Assembly: GCA_020328135.1 (NCBI GenBank)
Contig: JAIXNA010000015.1
Location: 1 to 11,226 of the forward strand
Length of the DNA: 11,226 nucleotides
Direction of reading: 5' to 3'
Source of the DNA: Candidatus Endomicrobiellum dinenymphae
GTDB lineage: Bacteria > Elusimicrobiota > Endomicrobiia > Endomicrobiales > Endomicrobiaceae
Shown: positions 1 through 6,874 of the stretch, piece after piece
Position numbering within the stretch: position 1 is the stretch's first letter
How the letters are laid out: every line of letters starts with the position of its first letter
Notes under the pieces: model-generated
The model's input: only the letters and a program-made list of their open reading frames with translations
What the model was told of the DNA's origin: nothing
The model's database searches: none
Position numbers and translations under genes: made by a program

Positions 1-2069
1 CGAGTTCTTTCAGGCAAGCCCAATGCGTCGTTTTTCTTACCAAATAACCCTGCATGAGGCTTAGCGGGAATCATTTTTACGTATAACCTCGCTTTGCTTG
101 AAAGCTTGGTGAACATATCGACAGCTCCAACCACGCAAGAAACAAGCTCAATGTTAGGGTCGCTCATAAGTATTTCTTCAATTTGTTTCGCATAAATGTC
201 CATTTTATCCAAAGACGTTCCCGGTTTAGCTTGAACATTAACATTAAACTCGCCCAATTCAGAAGCAGGCATAAACGTAGTTTTAAGATATTTTTTTGCC
301 ACCGCAATTGTACCTAAAAATACAAAAACAGTAATAAACAAAGTAACAAATTTCCAACTTATAATAAAGTGTCTTTTCTTCTTTCCAAAAAAACTAGATT
401 CCACATCAACAAGTTTTTCTTTAACAACAAAAGAAATAATGTTCTTATACGCCCTTTCAATAAAACCGAAAACTATATTAAACCAGTCCACTGTTATTGC
501 TCTAAAAAATTTGATAAGCGCTTCTTGAATTTTCCATTTCTTTGCGGACTTCTTATTATGTTCAGAAATAATATAAGCAGAAAGCATAGGCGCTATTGTC
601 AATGCGTCAAGAATAGATATAATCATTGCAAATACCACGGTCAACCCAAATTCTCTAAAAAATTGTCCCATAATTCCGCTTAGAAAAGCAACTGGAAGAA
701 ATACCGCTATAACCACGCTCGTAGTAGCAACAACAGCGAGAGTAACTTCATTTGTTCCCACAATTGCAGCTTTTAGAGGAGACGAGCCTTCTTCATAATG
801 TCTAAAAATATTTTCACGTACAACAATTGCATCATCTATCAAAAGTCCAATAGCAAGAGACAATGCCATTAGCGACAAAACATTTAAGCTAAATCCAAAA
901 ACATACATAAATACAAACGAACCTATCAAACTGTTTGGAAGAGATAAAGCTGTGATAAACGTCGAACGCCAGCTGCCCAAAAAGAAATATACAACTATAA
1001 TAGCAAGAAAAACACCTTCAAGTATCGTTGACTTTACATCGTCAATGTTCATTTTTACGCCGCGGGCAATGTCCAAAATTGTAGTGAGCTGAGGTTGACT
1101 TGGGTACTGTTTATACTTTTCGTTTATTTCTTTGATTTTTTTTCCTACTCCATCCGACACAGCTACGTCGTTGCCCTTTGCCTGCCTGTAAATCTGCAAC
1201 AAAAGAGCGGGTTCCGATAATATCTTGCCGTTTTCTCTAGTATCAATTCTTGCTCTTGAAGTTTCAATTTCAACACCATCTTCAACTTGAGCAACATCCA
1301 TTACAGTAACAGATTTATCATTGCCGACAAAGTTCACAACAACATCGTTAATTTGTTCCACTGATTTGAATTCGCCCATCGTTCTAAACGATATTTCTTG
1401 AGATCCTCTATTAATTTTTCCGGCTGGAATATTTGAAGAATTTAACTTAATTTTTCCAGCTAAAGAAGTAAGCGTAAGCTCATGTTCTTTCAGTTTTTCC
1501 CTATTTGCATTAATGTGTATTTCCCTTTTTAATCCGCCAACAATTTTTACTTCTGAAACGCCAGGAACTCGAGCAAAATCTTTAGAAACTATATCATCAG
1601 CAAAATCATACAACTGTTTAGGACTCATATCTTTTGCTTTCAAACTCAATGTAATAATAGGCATACTGTTAAAGTCAGCTTTCATTATAACAGGTTCTTT
1701 TATATCATCAGGCAAAGCAGATCTTATCTGACCCATTTTATCTCTAACTTCCTGAGCCGCAATATCAGGATCTTTTGAAAGTTCAAATTCGCCAAATACC
1801 ACAGATGAGTTATCCTGATTTATAGACTGAATATGTTTCAATCCCGAAACGCCGCTAATCGCATCTTCTATCGGTTTTGTAACAAGCTGCTCAATTTCTG
1901 AAACGCCGGCGCCCGGATAAACAGTTACAACAGCAACATACGGAAGCTCAACATCCGGGAACATTCTTACGCTAAGTTTGCTTAGAGATATAGCGCCTAA
2001 AATAAGTAAAGTCATTAACAACGCTATCACAAAGGTGGGACGTTTAATTGACAATTTTGCAAAATTCAT
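1..2069 (-). CDS. RND-family (AcrB/HAE1-type) efflux permease, C-terminal part beyond window
   Basis: Inner-membrane proton-driven pump subunit of a tripartite exporter. I translated the minus strand from the ATG at 2067-2069 and found an open frame of 689 codons running off the left edge; full-length family members have about 1000-1050 residues, so roughly a third is missing. The N-terminus MNFAKLSIKRPTFVIALLM leads into TM1, followed by the RND signature RMFPDVELPYVAVVTVYPGA and the porter domain. TM4 carries GLLIDDAIVVREN with D412/D413, matching the proton-relay pair D407/D408 of AcrB. A long charged linker precedes TM7 (about residues 560-600), and the second porter half begins near FMPASELGEFNV. 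An AAGGGA ribosome site (2077-2082) lies 7 nt before the ATG. A TolC-like gene lies upstream on the same strand, but no adaptor gene. Family is certain; the substrate cannot be read from sequence. Confidence 0.95.
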   Translation of the reverse strand, partial: MNFAKLSIKRPTFVIALLMTLLILGAISLSKLSVRMFPDVELPYVAVVTVYPGAGVSEIEQLVTKPIEDAISGVSGLKHIQSINQDNSSVVFGEFELSKDPDIAAQEVRDKMGQIRSALPDDIKEPVIMKADFNSMPIITLSLKAKDMSPKQLYDFADDIVSKDFARVPGVSEVKIVGGLKREIHINANREKLKEHELTLTSLAGKIKLNSSNIPAGKINRGSQEISFRTMGEFKSVEQINDVVVNFVGNDKSVTVMDVAQVEDGVEIETSRARIDTRENGKILSEPALLLQIYRQAKGNDVAVSDGVGKKIKEINEKYKQYPSQPQLTTILDIARGVKMNIDDVKSTILEGVFLAIIVVYFFLGSWRSTFITALSLPNSLIGSFVFMYVFGFSLNVLSLMALSLAIGLLIDDAIVVRENIFRHYEEGSSPLKAAIVGTNEVTLAVVATTSVVIAVFLPVAFLSGIMGQFFREFGLTVVFAMIISILDALTIAPMLSAYIISEHNKKSAKKWKIQEALIKFFRAITVDWFNIVFGFIERAYKNIISFVVKEKLVDVESSFFGKKKRHFIISWKFVTLFITVFVFLGTIAVAKKYLKTTFMPASELGEFNVNVQAKPGTSLDKMDIYAKQIEEILMSDPNIELVSCVVGAVDMFTKLSSKARLYVKMIPAKPHAGLFGKKNDALGLPERT

Positions 2070-2195
2070 ACTTTTATCCCTTAATTTAATATTTCCATTC
2101 TAACCTTTATAAGACCATGCAAAACGTGTGGAAAACACAGACACAATCTTTCATCTTAAGTCTCACAAATAAATGCCTGAGAAGGTAAAGAACAT

Positions 2196-2269
2196 GGATA
2201 CTTCGTATGCTCAAGTACGACAAAAAGCTGTGTTTGTCATGCTGATGAAGCAAAGCGACTGAAGCATCC
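2196..2269. repeat. Family-A hairpin repeat, inverted pair
   Basis: Two related units point away from each other. Unit 2196-2221 reads on the minus strand GTCGTACTTGAGC, then ACGAAGTATCC. Unit 2236-2269 reads on the plus strand GTCATGCTGATG, then AAAGCGACTGAAGCATCC. Each can fold on itself: TACTT with AAGTA in the first, ATGCT with AGCAT in the second. The same framework (GTC, stem, GAGC..AAGCGA, stem, TCC) recurs at 9541-9688. The stem sequence changes on both sides together while the frame around it is kept, which indicates a structured dispersed repeat rather than chance similarity. Confidence 0.75.
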
Positions 2270-2341
2270 AAAACGACCTATTCTTCAAACCCAGAATTTA
2301 TTTAGTCAAGAAATAAACTTCCTGCGCAAATACCCAGTCAA

Positions 2342-2455
2342 ACTGCGCCTGTGCGCCGCCCTTTTTTGCAAAAAGAGGAATTTACTGCAGTGTTTTATTC
2401 TCCTTTCTCGCTGTGTGATTCCTCTTTCGCTAAAAAGAGCGGCAACGCCAGGGGC
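2342..2455. repeat. Family-B two-hairpin repeat, inverted pair
   Basis: Unit B1 (2342-2384, minus orientation) and unit B2 (2417-2455, plus orientation) share the order AATTCCTCTTT or GATTCCTCTTT, A-rich return strand, GCGGC, then a short GC hairpin. In B1 the pyrimidine hairpin pairs CTTTTT (2361-2366) with AAAAAG (2370-2375), and the small hairpin is GCGC (2345-2348) with GCGC (2353-2356). In B2 CTCTTT (2422-2427) pairs with AAAGAG (2434-2439), followed by GGC-AAC-GCC (2441-2449). A third copy with its own paired stems lies at 6483-6535. No open frame or transposase is linked to them; a non-autonomous element or other extragenic repeat is likely. Confidence 0.7.
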
Positions 2456-2587
2456 ATTGTCGGAGCATGAGAAAGTGGTGGCAAACCTGCCGGAGCATGA
2501 AGAGCGCGTATTTATGCGGGAAGTCTAATAACGACAAAAAAAACTGGCAAAATATTTCCTTCGCGCGCTTGTCGTAAAGCCGCTTAA

Positions 2588-4018
2588 CTATAACTGACAA
2601 CCGTAAAAAGTTCCCGCTTTTTCATATATCTGAATTAGTTCTAAAATACTTTTTAAAACATTTAACGTAGCATCGTCTAAAGCCTGCTCACTTTGCAAAA
2701 CAAGATTTGTCGTAGTTCTACCTTTTCTCAACAAATTTTTGTCTTCTTCCTGTCTTTGCTGCTGCGCCTTTTCTATCTCAATCACAAGGTCAAGTCTTAA
2801 TTTTGCATTGTTCCAATTATCTACAAGCTGAAACCAATCGTTATTTTCTTGAATCGCTGCGTATTCGGCAGATTTTTGAGCTGAATTTTTTGCCGCTTCA
2901 TAGCCTTGACTTACAGTTTTTCTAAGTTTAAAATCTAAAGGAAGCGTATATTTTAAACCCACTAAATAAGATGGTTTATCGCCATTTGTTATATGCCGGA
3001 CAGCCTCGCTTAGAGCCTGTTCCACGCCATTTAAGGCAAACTGTCCGCTTAAAACCAAATCTGCTCCGGAACTTTTATCATGAGCAATCTGATCATGCAA
3101 AGAGCTTTGCGCATCCTCCAAGGTTGAAAGAACATCAGCCCTTATACCTTTCTTGCTCAGCATCTTATCGCCTTTAAAATTATTTCCTTTATCTTTAAAA
3201 TTTTCAAGATCATATTTAATTTTATCATCTTTAATATTTAAATATTGATTAAATACTCTATTTGCTTTATTTTCATCCTCGTAAGCCAACTTCAAATTTA
3301 ACTCGCCTAATTTCACAGCGGCCTGAGATTGAAGCAAATCTGATTTTTCCGCCAAATCCATGTTATACCTTCTTGTAGTCCAATCCGATATCTTTTCCGT
3401 TCTTGTTAAAGACATTTTTCTAAAATCTATAACCGTTTTTGCGTATGACAAATTCCAATATGCGAGTTTCACGTTGAGTAAAATATTTTGTTTTTTATAC
3501 TCCAACAAATACAATGCAGATTTCGCGCTCGCTTTAGCTTTTGCTATACCTGCCTTCGTTGATCCGCCATTTATGTCTTTCCACAACGATTGTTGTAACT
3601 TAACAAAAGGAGCAACATCGCTCAAATTGTAATCCTTCGCGGCGGGACTTGGCGCATACTTATATTGGCCTAACGATCCGTTTAAACCCAAGGAGACTTG
3701 AGTACCGGTTGCAAATTGTTTGCTAATGCCGGCATCATAGCTTAACTTCGACATGTCGTCTATTCTTACAGATGGATTATACGGTCTTGCGCTTTTATCA
3801 TCAAGATAATCAACGCCTGCGCTCAGGGAACAAGAATAAATTTTTTCTACTTCAGCGAGCTTGCAGTTTAGGGCATCAATATTTAACTGCACAGATCTAA
3901 GTTCGCTGTTATTTTTAATAACCATGTCTAAATATTCATTAAGGGTAAGCATTTCACAATAAGCGGCGCTTGTTGCAAAAACAAATAAAAACATAAATAA
4001 AAACTTTAACGACTTCAT
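2588..4018 (-). CDS. TolC-family outer-membrane efflux protein
   Basis: Outer-membrane and periplasmic channel of export systems. The 476-residue product starts with a classic export signal (MKSLKFLFMFLFVFATSAA; cleavage probably near residues 19-21). It then begins the family repeat MLTLNEYLDMVIKNNSELRS, with long coiled-coil helices (around 30-60, 165-245 and 385-470) and beta-strand segments such as SYDAGISKQFATGTQVSLGL. Length and the two-fold repeat agree with the OEP/TolC fold. Start: ATG at 4016-4018 with GGGAG about 10 nt upstream. It lies 33 bp after rlmD on the same strand, so the two may share a message. The RND permease follows after 518 bp, a natural partner. The residue before CEM is Tyr rather than the Gly/Ala of a lipobox, so I do not call it a lipoprotein. 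Confidence 0.93.
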   Translation of the reverse strand: MKSLKFLFMFLFVFATSAAYCEMLTLNEYLDMVIKNNSELRSVQLNIDALNCKLAEVEKIYSCSLSAGVDYLDDKSARPYNPSVRIDDMSKLSYDAGISKQFATGTQVSLGLNGSLGQYKYAPSPAAKDYNLSDVAPFVKLQQSLWKDINGGSTKAGIAKAKASAKSALYLLEYKKQNILLNVKLAYWNLSYAKTVIDFRKMSLTRTEKISDWTTRRYNMDLAEKSDLLQSQAAVKLGELNLKLAYEDENKANRVFNQYLNIKDDKIKYDLENFKDKGNNFKGDKMLSKKGIRADVLSTLEDAQSSLHDQIAHDKSSGADLVLSGQFALNGVEQALSEAVRHITNGDKPSYLVGLKYTLPLDFKLRKTVSQGYEAAKNSAQKSAEYAAIQENNDWFQLVDNWNNAKLRLDLVIEIEKAQQQRQEEDKNLLRKGRTTTNLVLQSEQALDDATLNVLKSILELIQIYEKAGTFYGCQL

Positions 4019-4051
4019 AATAACGTATCTCCCATCGTCTTATTTTAATAA

Positions 4052-5401
4052 TTACACAACTTCTAACAACACAACAGCTTCTACGTGAAACGTCTGAGGA
4101 AACATATCAACAGACACAATTTCTTTGACAGCGAATTTAGCGCTTTCAATAATAATTTGCAAATCCCTCGCTAAGGTAGTTGGATTACAGGAAACATAAA
4201 CTATTCTTTTTGCATTCGATTTAAGTAAAAATTTAACAACGTCTTTTGTAAGCCCAACGCGGGGAGGGTCAACAACTACAATATCAAAATTATTATCATT
4301 TTCTTTTACCCAATCTTCCACTGTAGAAACATAAAACTCCGCATTAGAAATATTGTTAATTAAAGCATTTTCTTTTGCATTGCCTATCGCTTGTTTAATC
4401 TGTTCTATTCCAATAACTTTTTTCACGTTACTAGCCATCGATATGCCGATTGTTCCCGTACCGCAATACAAATCAAGCAAAATATCATTTTTCGACGGGT
4501 TCAACAACCTTAAAACTTCATTATAAAGAAGTTCTGTTCCTTTAGAGTTCGTTTGAAAAAATGAAAATGGCGAAATGTTAAAGAGATAATCTTTACAGTC
4601 TATATTAAGTTTTTCAGTTATAAACGGTTTCCCAAACATAAGGGTCAGCTTGTTAGACACAACCGCATCCGACAAGCTGTCGTTTAATGTCCAATAAACA
4701 CTATGCGCAATATTTCCGAGATCTTTTACAAGAGATTCGAGGAAAGCTATCTTGCCGGCGGCGCTTGTAACTACGTTTATGAGGAACTGATTGTTATTTT
4801 GGGCTTTACGTAAAACCAAATGCCTAAGAAAACCTTCATGCGTTTTATTATTATAAGCATGGAGATTATTTTCACTTGCAAAATCTTTTACAATTTCTAC
4901 AGCTTGTAAAAAATCTTTGTCAGCAATAAAACACGGAGGGACCGAAACGTACCTATCAAAGCTCCCTTTACGGTGAAGACCTAAGTCTGCGCTGTTTTTA
5001 TTATCAAAAAAACTGAATTCCATTTTATTTCTGTAATACCAAATTTGTGGACTAACCAACATTTTTAAAATTTCTATTCCTGTAAAATTCAAAAGTTCAG
5101 ATACATATTCCTGCTTATATTTAACCTGATTTTCATAAGAAGTATTTTGAAAAGAACACCCGCCGCAAAAACCAAACGACGAACACAACGGAAGCGCTCT
5201 TTCATTTGACTTTGAAGTAATATTTTTTAGCAATCCTTGTCTAAAAGTTTTTTTATCTTTTATTACAAGAACATCTGCTGATTCTCCGGGCAAAAGTCCA
5301 TCTGTAAACAAAGCTACTCCATCTTGACATCTGCAAAGCGACCGACCGGGAAAAACAATTTTTTCAGAAATAACATTAATGATTTTATTTTTTAAGGACA
5401 T
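4052..5401 (-). CDS. rlmD: 23S rRNA (uracil-C5) methyltransferase, RlmD/TrmA family
   Basis: SAM-dependent enzyme methylating C5 of a uridine in 23S rRNA (U1939 in E. coli for RlmD). The 449-residue product has an N-terminal TRAM-like RNA-binding domain (about 5-62), then the Fe-S cysteines C73, C79, C82 (C-X5-C-X2-C) and C157. The catalytic Rossmann domain shows SPFSFFQTN (277-285), the SAM loop LDLYCGTGTIGI (309-320), VVDPPRVGL (376-384), the nucleophile C405 in YVSCNPTTLARDL, and the general-base glutamate E441 in FHVEAVVLLE. All catalytic residues and the full Fe-S set are present, so it looks functional. The Fe-S cluster links it to the cysteine desulfurase in the same window. Relatives RlmC and TrmA are alternatives for the exact target, but the Fe-S set plus TRAM domain favours RlmD or a dual-specific RlmCD enzyme. 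Confidence 0.92.
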   Translation of the reverse strand: MSLKNKIINVISEKIVFPGRSLCRCQDGVALFTDGLLPGESADVLVIKDKKTFRQGLLKNITSKSNERALPLCSSFGFCGGCSFQNTSYENQVKYKQEYVSELLNFTGIEILKMLVSPQIWYYRNKMEFSFFDNKNSADLGLHRKGSFDRYVSVPPCFIADKDFLQAVEIVKDFASENNLHAYNNKTHEGFLRHLVLRKAQNNNQFLINVVTSAAGKIAFLESLVKDLGNIAHSVYWTLNDSLSDAVVSNKLTLMFGKPFITEKLNIDCKDYLFNISPFSFFQTNSKGTELLYNEVLRLLNPSKNDILLDLYCGTGTIGISMASNVKKVIGIEQIKQAIGNAKENALINNISNAEFYVSTVEDWVKENDNNFDIVVVDPPRVGLTKDVVKFLLKSNAKRIVYVSCNPTTLARDLQIIIESAKFAVKEIVSVDMFPQTFHVEAVVLLEVV

Positions 5402-5515
5402 GAATTTACATCTTTCTTCAAAGATTGGATTTCCTTTTTACAGTATCTAAAGCAAATGAAAGTTGCTAAAATTCCGCAGCTTTCGCCGCAAGCTTCTCAT
5501 AAAATTTGGCATTAT

Positions 5516-5912
5516 TTATAACTGGGCAAAATTTGCGCGGCAAACACTAAAACATTTCTTAAATCTGCTTGAATAAACGACGAAGTTTCCTCTGTTTTTT
5601 GGCAATACTAAATAACCCCTAATCTTGTCGCTCAAAATTATCGGATATGCTAAAACAGATTTTATCTCCGTTGTTTTATCAAACGCTTCTTAAAAAGCTT
5701 TTTAAAAGATCAAGTCCGGCAACTTTAGGTATTTTCATATCAGTAATCACAATACGAACTCTTTCGGCATTGATTTTTGACGTAGCATCTTCACTGTTTA
5801 TCGCAGAAAGAGTTTCGTACCAAAGTTTAGAAAATTCTAACATTAAAAGTTATCTTATATTTTGTTTATCGTCAACTATCAATATTCTGCTTTTACTAAC
5901 AGACGCTTCAAA
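5516..5912 (-). pseudogene. Decayed response regulator (receiver domain, possible GAF remnant)
   Basis: On the minus strand just after yajQ, one frame reads SKSRILIVDDKQNIR, an in-frame TAA (5850-5852), then LLMLEFSKLWYETLSAINSE, later VRIVITDMKIPKVAGLDLLK, and ends at TGA/TAA (5676-5681). This is a CheY-like receiver: the acidic pair DD, the phospho-acceptor Asp (codon 5739-5741, in ITDMKIP) and the LDLLK helix are all recognisable, but the region after beta-4 is lost. A shifted frame (5516-5689) continues EIKSVLAYPIILSDKIRGY, which resembles a GAF-domain strand pair, so a receiver-GAF regulator with an internal deletion is possible. AGGAG overlaps the yajQ stop, so it was probably once co-transcribed with yajQ. 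The remaining 114 bp to rlmD hold nothing I can identify. Receiver identity is strong; the GAF part is tentative. Confidence 0.75.
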
Positions 5913-5916
5913 TCTC

Positions 5917-6414
5917 CTATCTGTAATTTGTAAACTGTAATGGTAATGAAAAAGACGCTTCTTTTAAATAAGTTATCACATGTTGTAAATCATCTTTTTT
6001 GGGCGAAATCACTTTCACTTTTGCGCCATCTATCTGCGTTTGTACTTTTATCTTTGAATCTCTAATGATCTTTGAAAGTTCCTTTGCTTTATCTGAAGGC
6101 AACCCTGAAATAATTTCGGCTGTTTGTCTGATGTATCCTTCAAAAGCATTTTCTTGAGCTTTGTAATTTAAAGATTTTATAGAAACGCCTCTTTTTGCAA
6201 AACGACCCTCCAAAATATCTTTCAAAGCTTTCATTTTAAAATCATCATCCGCTACAAGCGTTATCTTCTTATCGTTTTTATTCAATTCTATGGACGATTT
6301 ACTGCCTTTAAAATCAAACCTGTTTGCAAGCTCTTTTTGCGCCTGATTAACGGCATTATCCACTTCCATCATATCTACTTCGGAAACAATATCAAAAGAA
6401 AACTTATCAGCCAT
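5917..6414 (-). CDS. yajQ: YajQ family cyclic di-GMP-binding / nucleotide-binding protein
   Basis: Small cytoplasmic protein of the UPF0234/DUF520 family: 165 residues, the usual length is about 160-165. Family hallmarks seen are the N-terminus KFSFDIVSEVDMMEVDNAVN, the segment ELANRFDFKGSKSSIELNK, the stretch GRFAKRGVSIKSLNY, and the second ferredoxin-like half with KVQTQIDGAKVKVISPKKDDLQ. In Xanthomonas a member binds cyclic di-GMP and acts with a transcription factor; a general role is unsettled. Start: ATG with GGAGG 4 nt upstream. The only neighbour that could form a unit with it is the dead response-regulator gene immediately after its stop. Intact, no odd residues noticed. Confidence 0.95.
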   Translation of the reverse strand: MADKFSFDIVSEVDMMEVDNAVNQAQKELANRFDFKGSKSSIELNKNDKKITLVADDDFKMKALKDILEGRFAKRGVSIKSLNYKAQENAFEGYIRQTAEIISGLPSDKAKELSKIIRDSKIKVQTQIDGAKVKVISPKKDDLQHVITYLKEASFSLPLQFTNYR

Positions 6415-6683
6415 AATTCCTCCACATTACAATGTTATAATACCGCGCGACAGTTTACTATATATTTTCATCATATACTCCACGGGCTACGCTAGCCGCC
6501 TCTTTCAAAGAAAGGGGAATTTACTATAGCATTTTTATTCTTCCGTCGATATCGCCGCTCTAAGGAAACCAAGCTCCCGAAGAACTCAACTATCTCGACT
6601 AAAACATTCGAAAGCAGGCTGCTAAGAGAGAACGATTTATTTTGGAGAAAAGTGAATAAAAAGAGAAATTACCACAATATTTG
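6415..6683. other. Gene-free spacer with a family-B repeat
   Basis: This gap between the mini-protein and yajQ has no protein-like frame. It contains one clear family-B unit (6483-6535). Near 6661-6680 the minus strand reads TTGTGGTAATTTCTCTTTTT, which resembles the edge of another unit. The part in between (about 6545-6655) looks like unconstrained sequence. No recognisable promoter for yajQ was found. Confidence 0.55.
6483..6535 (-). repeat. Family-B two-hairpin repeat, third copy
   Basis: On the minus strand it reads CTATAGTAAATTCCCCTTTC, then a pyrimidine/purine hairpin, GCGGC and a GC hairpin, the same order as B1 and B2. The main stem pairs CCTCTTTC (6499-6506) with GAAAGGGG (6510-6517), 8 bp with one G-T pair and an AAA loop. 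The second stem is GGCTA (6485-6489) with TAGCC (6493-6497) around a CGC loop. The stems differ in sequence from the copies at 2342-2455 but keep pairing. Confidence 0.7.
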
Positions 6684-6824
6684 CTACTCTACAATTTTAT
6701 CTTTACTTCTTACAGACTCTTGTTTTTGTTTATGTTGTCCTTTGGCAATAATATATACAAAGAAAACAACAAACAGCAACATAAACAAATAAGCCGGCCA
6801 ATCTGATAAAAAATCAATGTACAT
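6684..6824 (-). CDS. 46-residue single-pass membrane mini-protein, unknown function
   Basis: A short frame with ATG at 6822-6824 and TAG at 6684-6686. The product begins MYIDFLSDWPAYLFMLLFVV and has one strong membrane segment (about 11-27, AYLFMLLFVVFFVYIIA). A basic, glutamine- and lysine-rich tail follows (GQHKQKQESVRSKDKIVE), giving a positive-inside arrangement with the tail in the cytoplasm. A GGGGG ribosome site lies 4 nt before the ATG. It lies 50 bp after nifS on the same strand and probably shares its message. The layout recalls small accessory subunits such as CcoQ, but I see no specific similarity and assign no function. Support comes from the ribosome site, the membrane topology and the clean start-stop; the short length keeps confidence moderate. 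Confidence 0.6.
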   Translation of the reverse strand: MYIDFLSDWPAYLFMLLFVVFFVYIIAKGQHKQKQESVRSKDKIVE

Positions 6825-6874
6825 TTTTCCCCCGTTACAAACTGTAAAACATAGCGAATGCTTTACTTATTCTA

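Larger units (their letters stand above)
2070..2587. other. 518-bp gene-free spacer with two repeat families
   Basis: This is the gap between the TolC-like gene and the RND permease. None of the frames I read gives a protein-like peptide, and I see no remnant of the periplasmic adaptor expected at this place. It holds an inverted pair of family-A hairpin units (2196-2269) and an inverted pair of family-B two-hairpin units (2342-2455). The motif CGGAGCATGA occurs twice (2461-2470 and 2491-2500). A run of eight A (2536-2543; T8 on the minus strand), 44 nt after the tolC-like stop, could serve as a weak terminator, but only a poor stem precedes it. The spacer probably uncouples the pump gene from the genes upstream. 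Confidence 0.7.

Noticed and set aside
369..683. Plus-strand open frame of 104 codons
   Set aside because: It lies opposite the RND permease frame, which translates cleanly with family motifs; the peptide is low in structure and has no ribosome site. The plus-strand frame at 1513-1731 fails for the same reason.
2070..2587. Decayed periplasmic adaptor gene
   Set aside because: The frames I read gave no adaptor-like peptide; the identifiable content is repeats.
2971..3632. Two plus-strand frames (2971-3177 and 3360-3632)
   Set aside because: Both are opposite the TolC-like gene, whose translation has signal peptide and family repeat; the plus-strand peptides look random.
5647..5940. Plus-strand frame of 97 codons
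   Set aside because: It mirrors the receiver-domain relic on the minus strand and runs into the end of yajQ; the minus strand carries the recognisable protein pattern.
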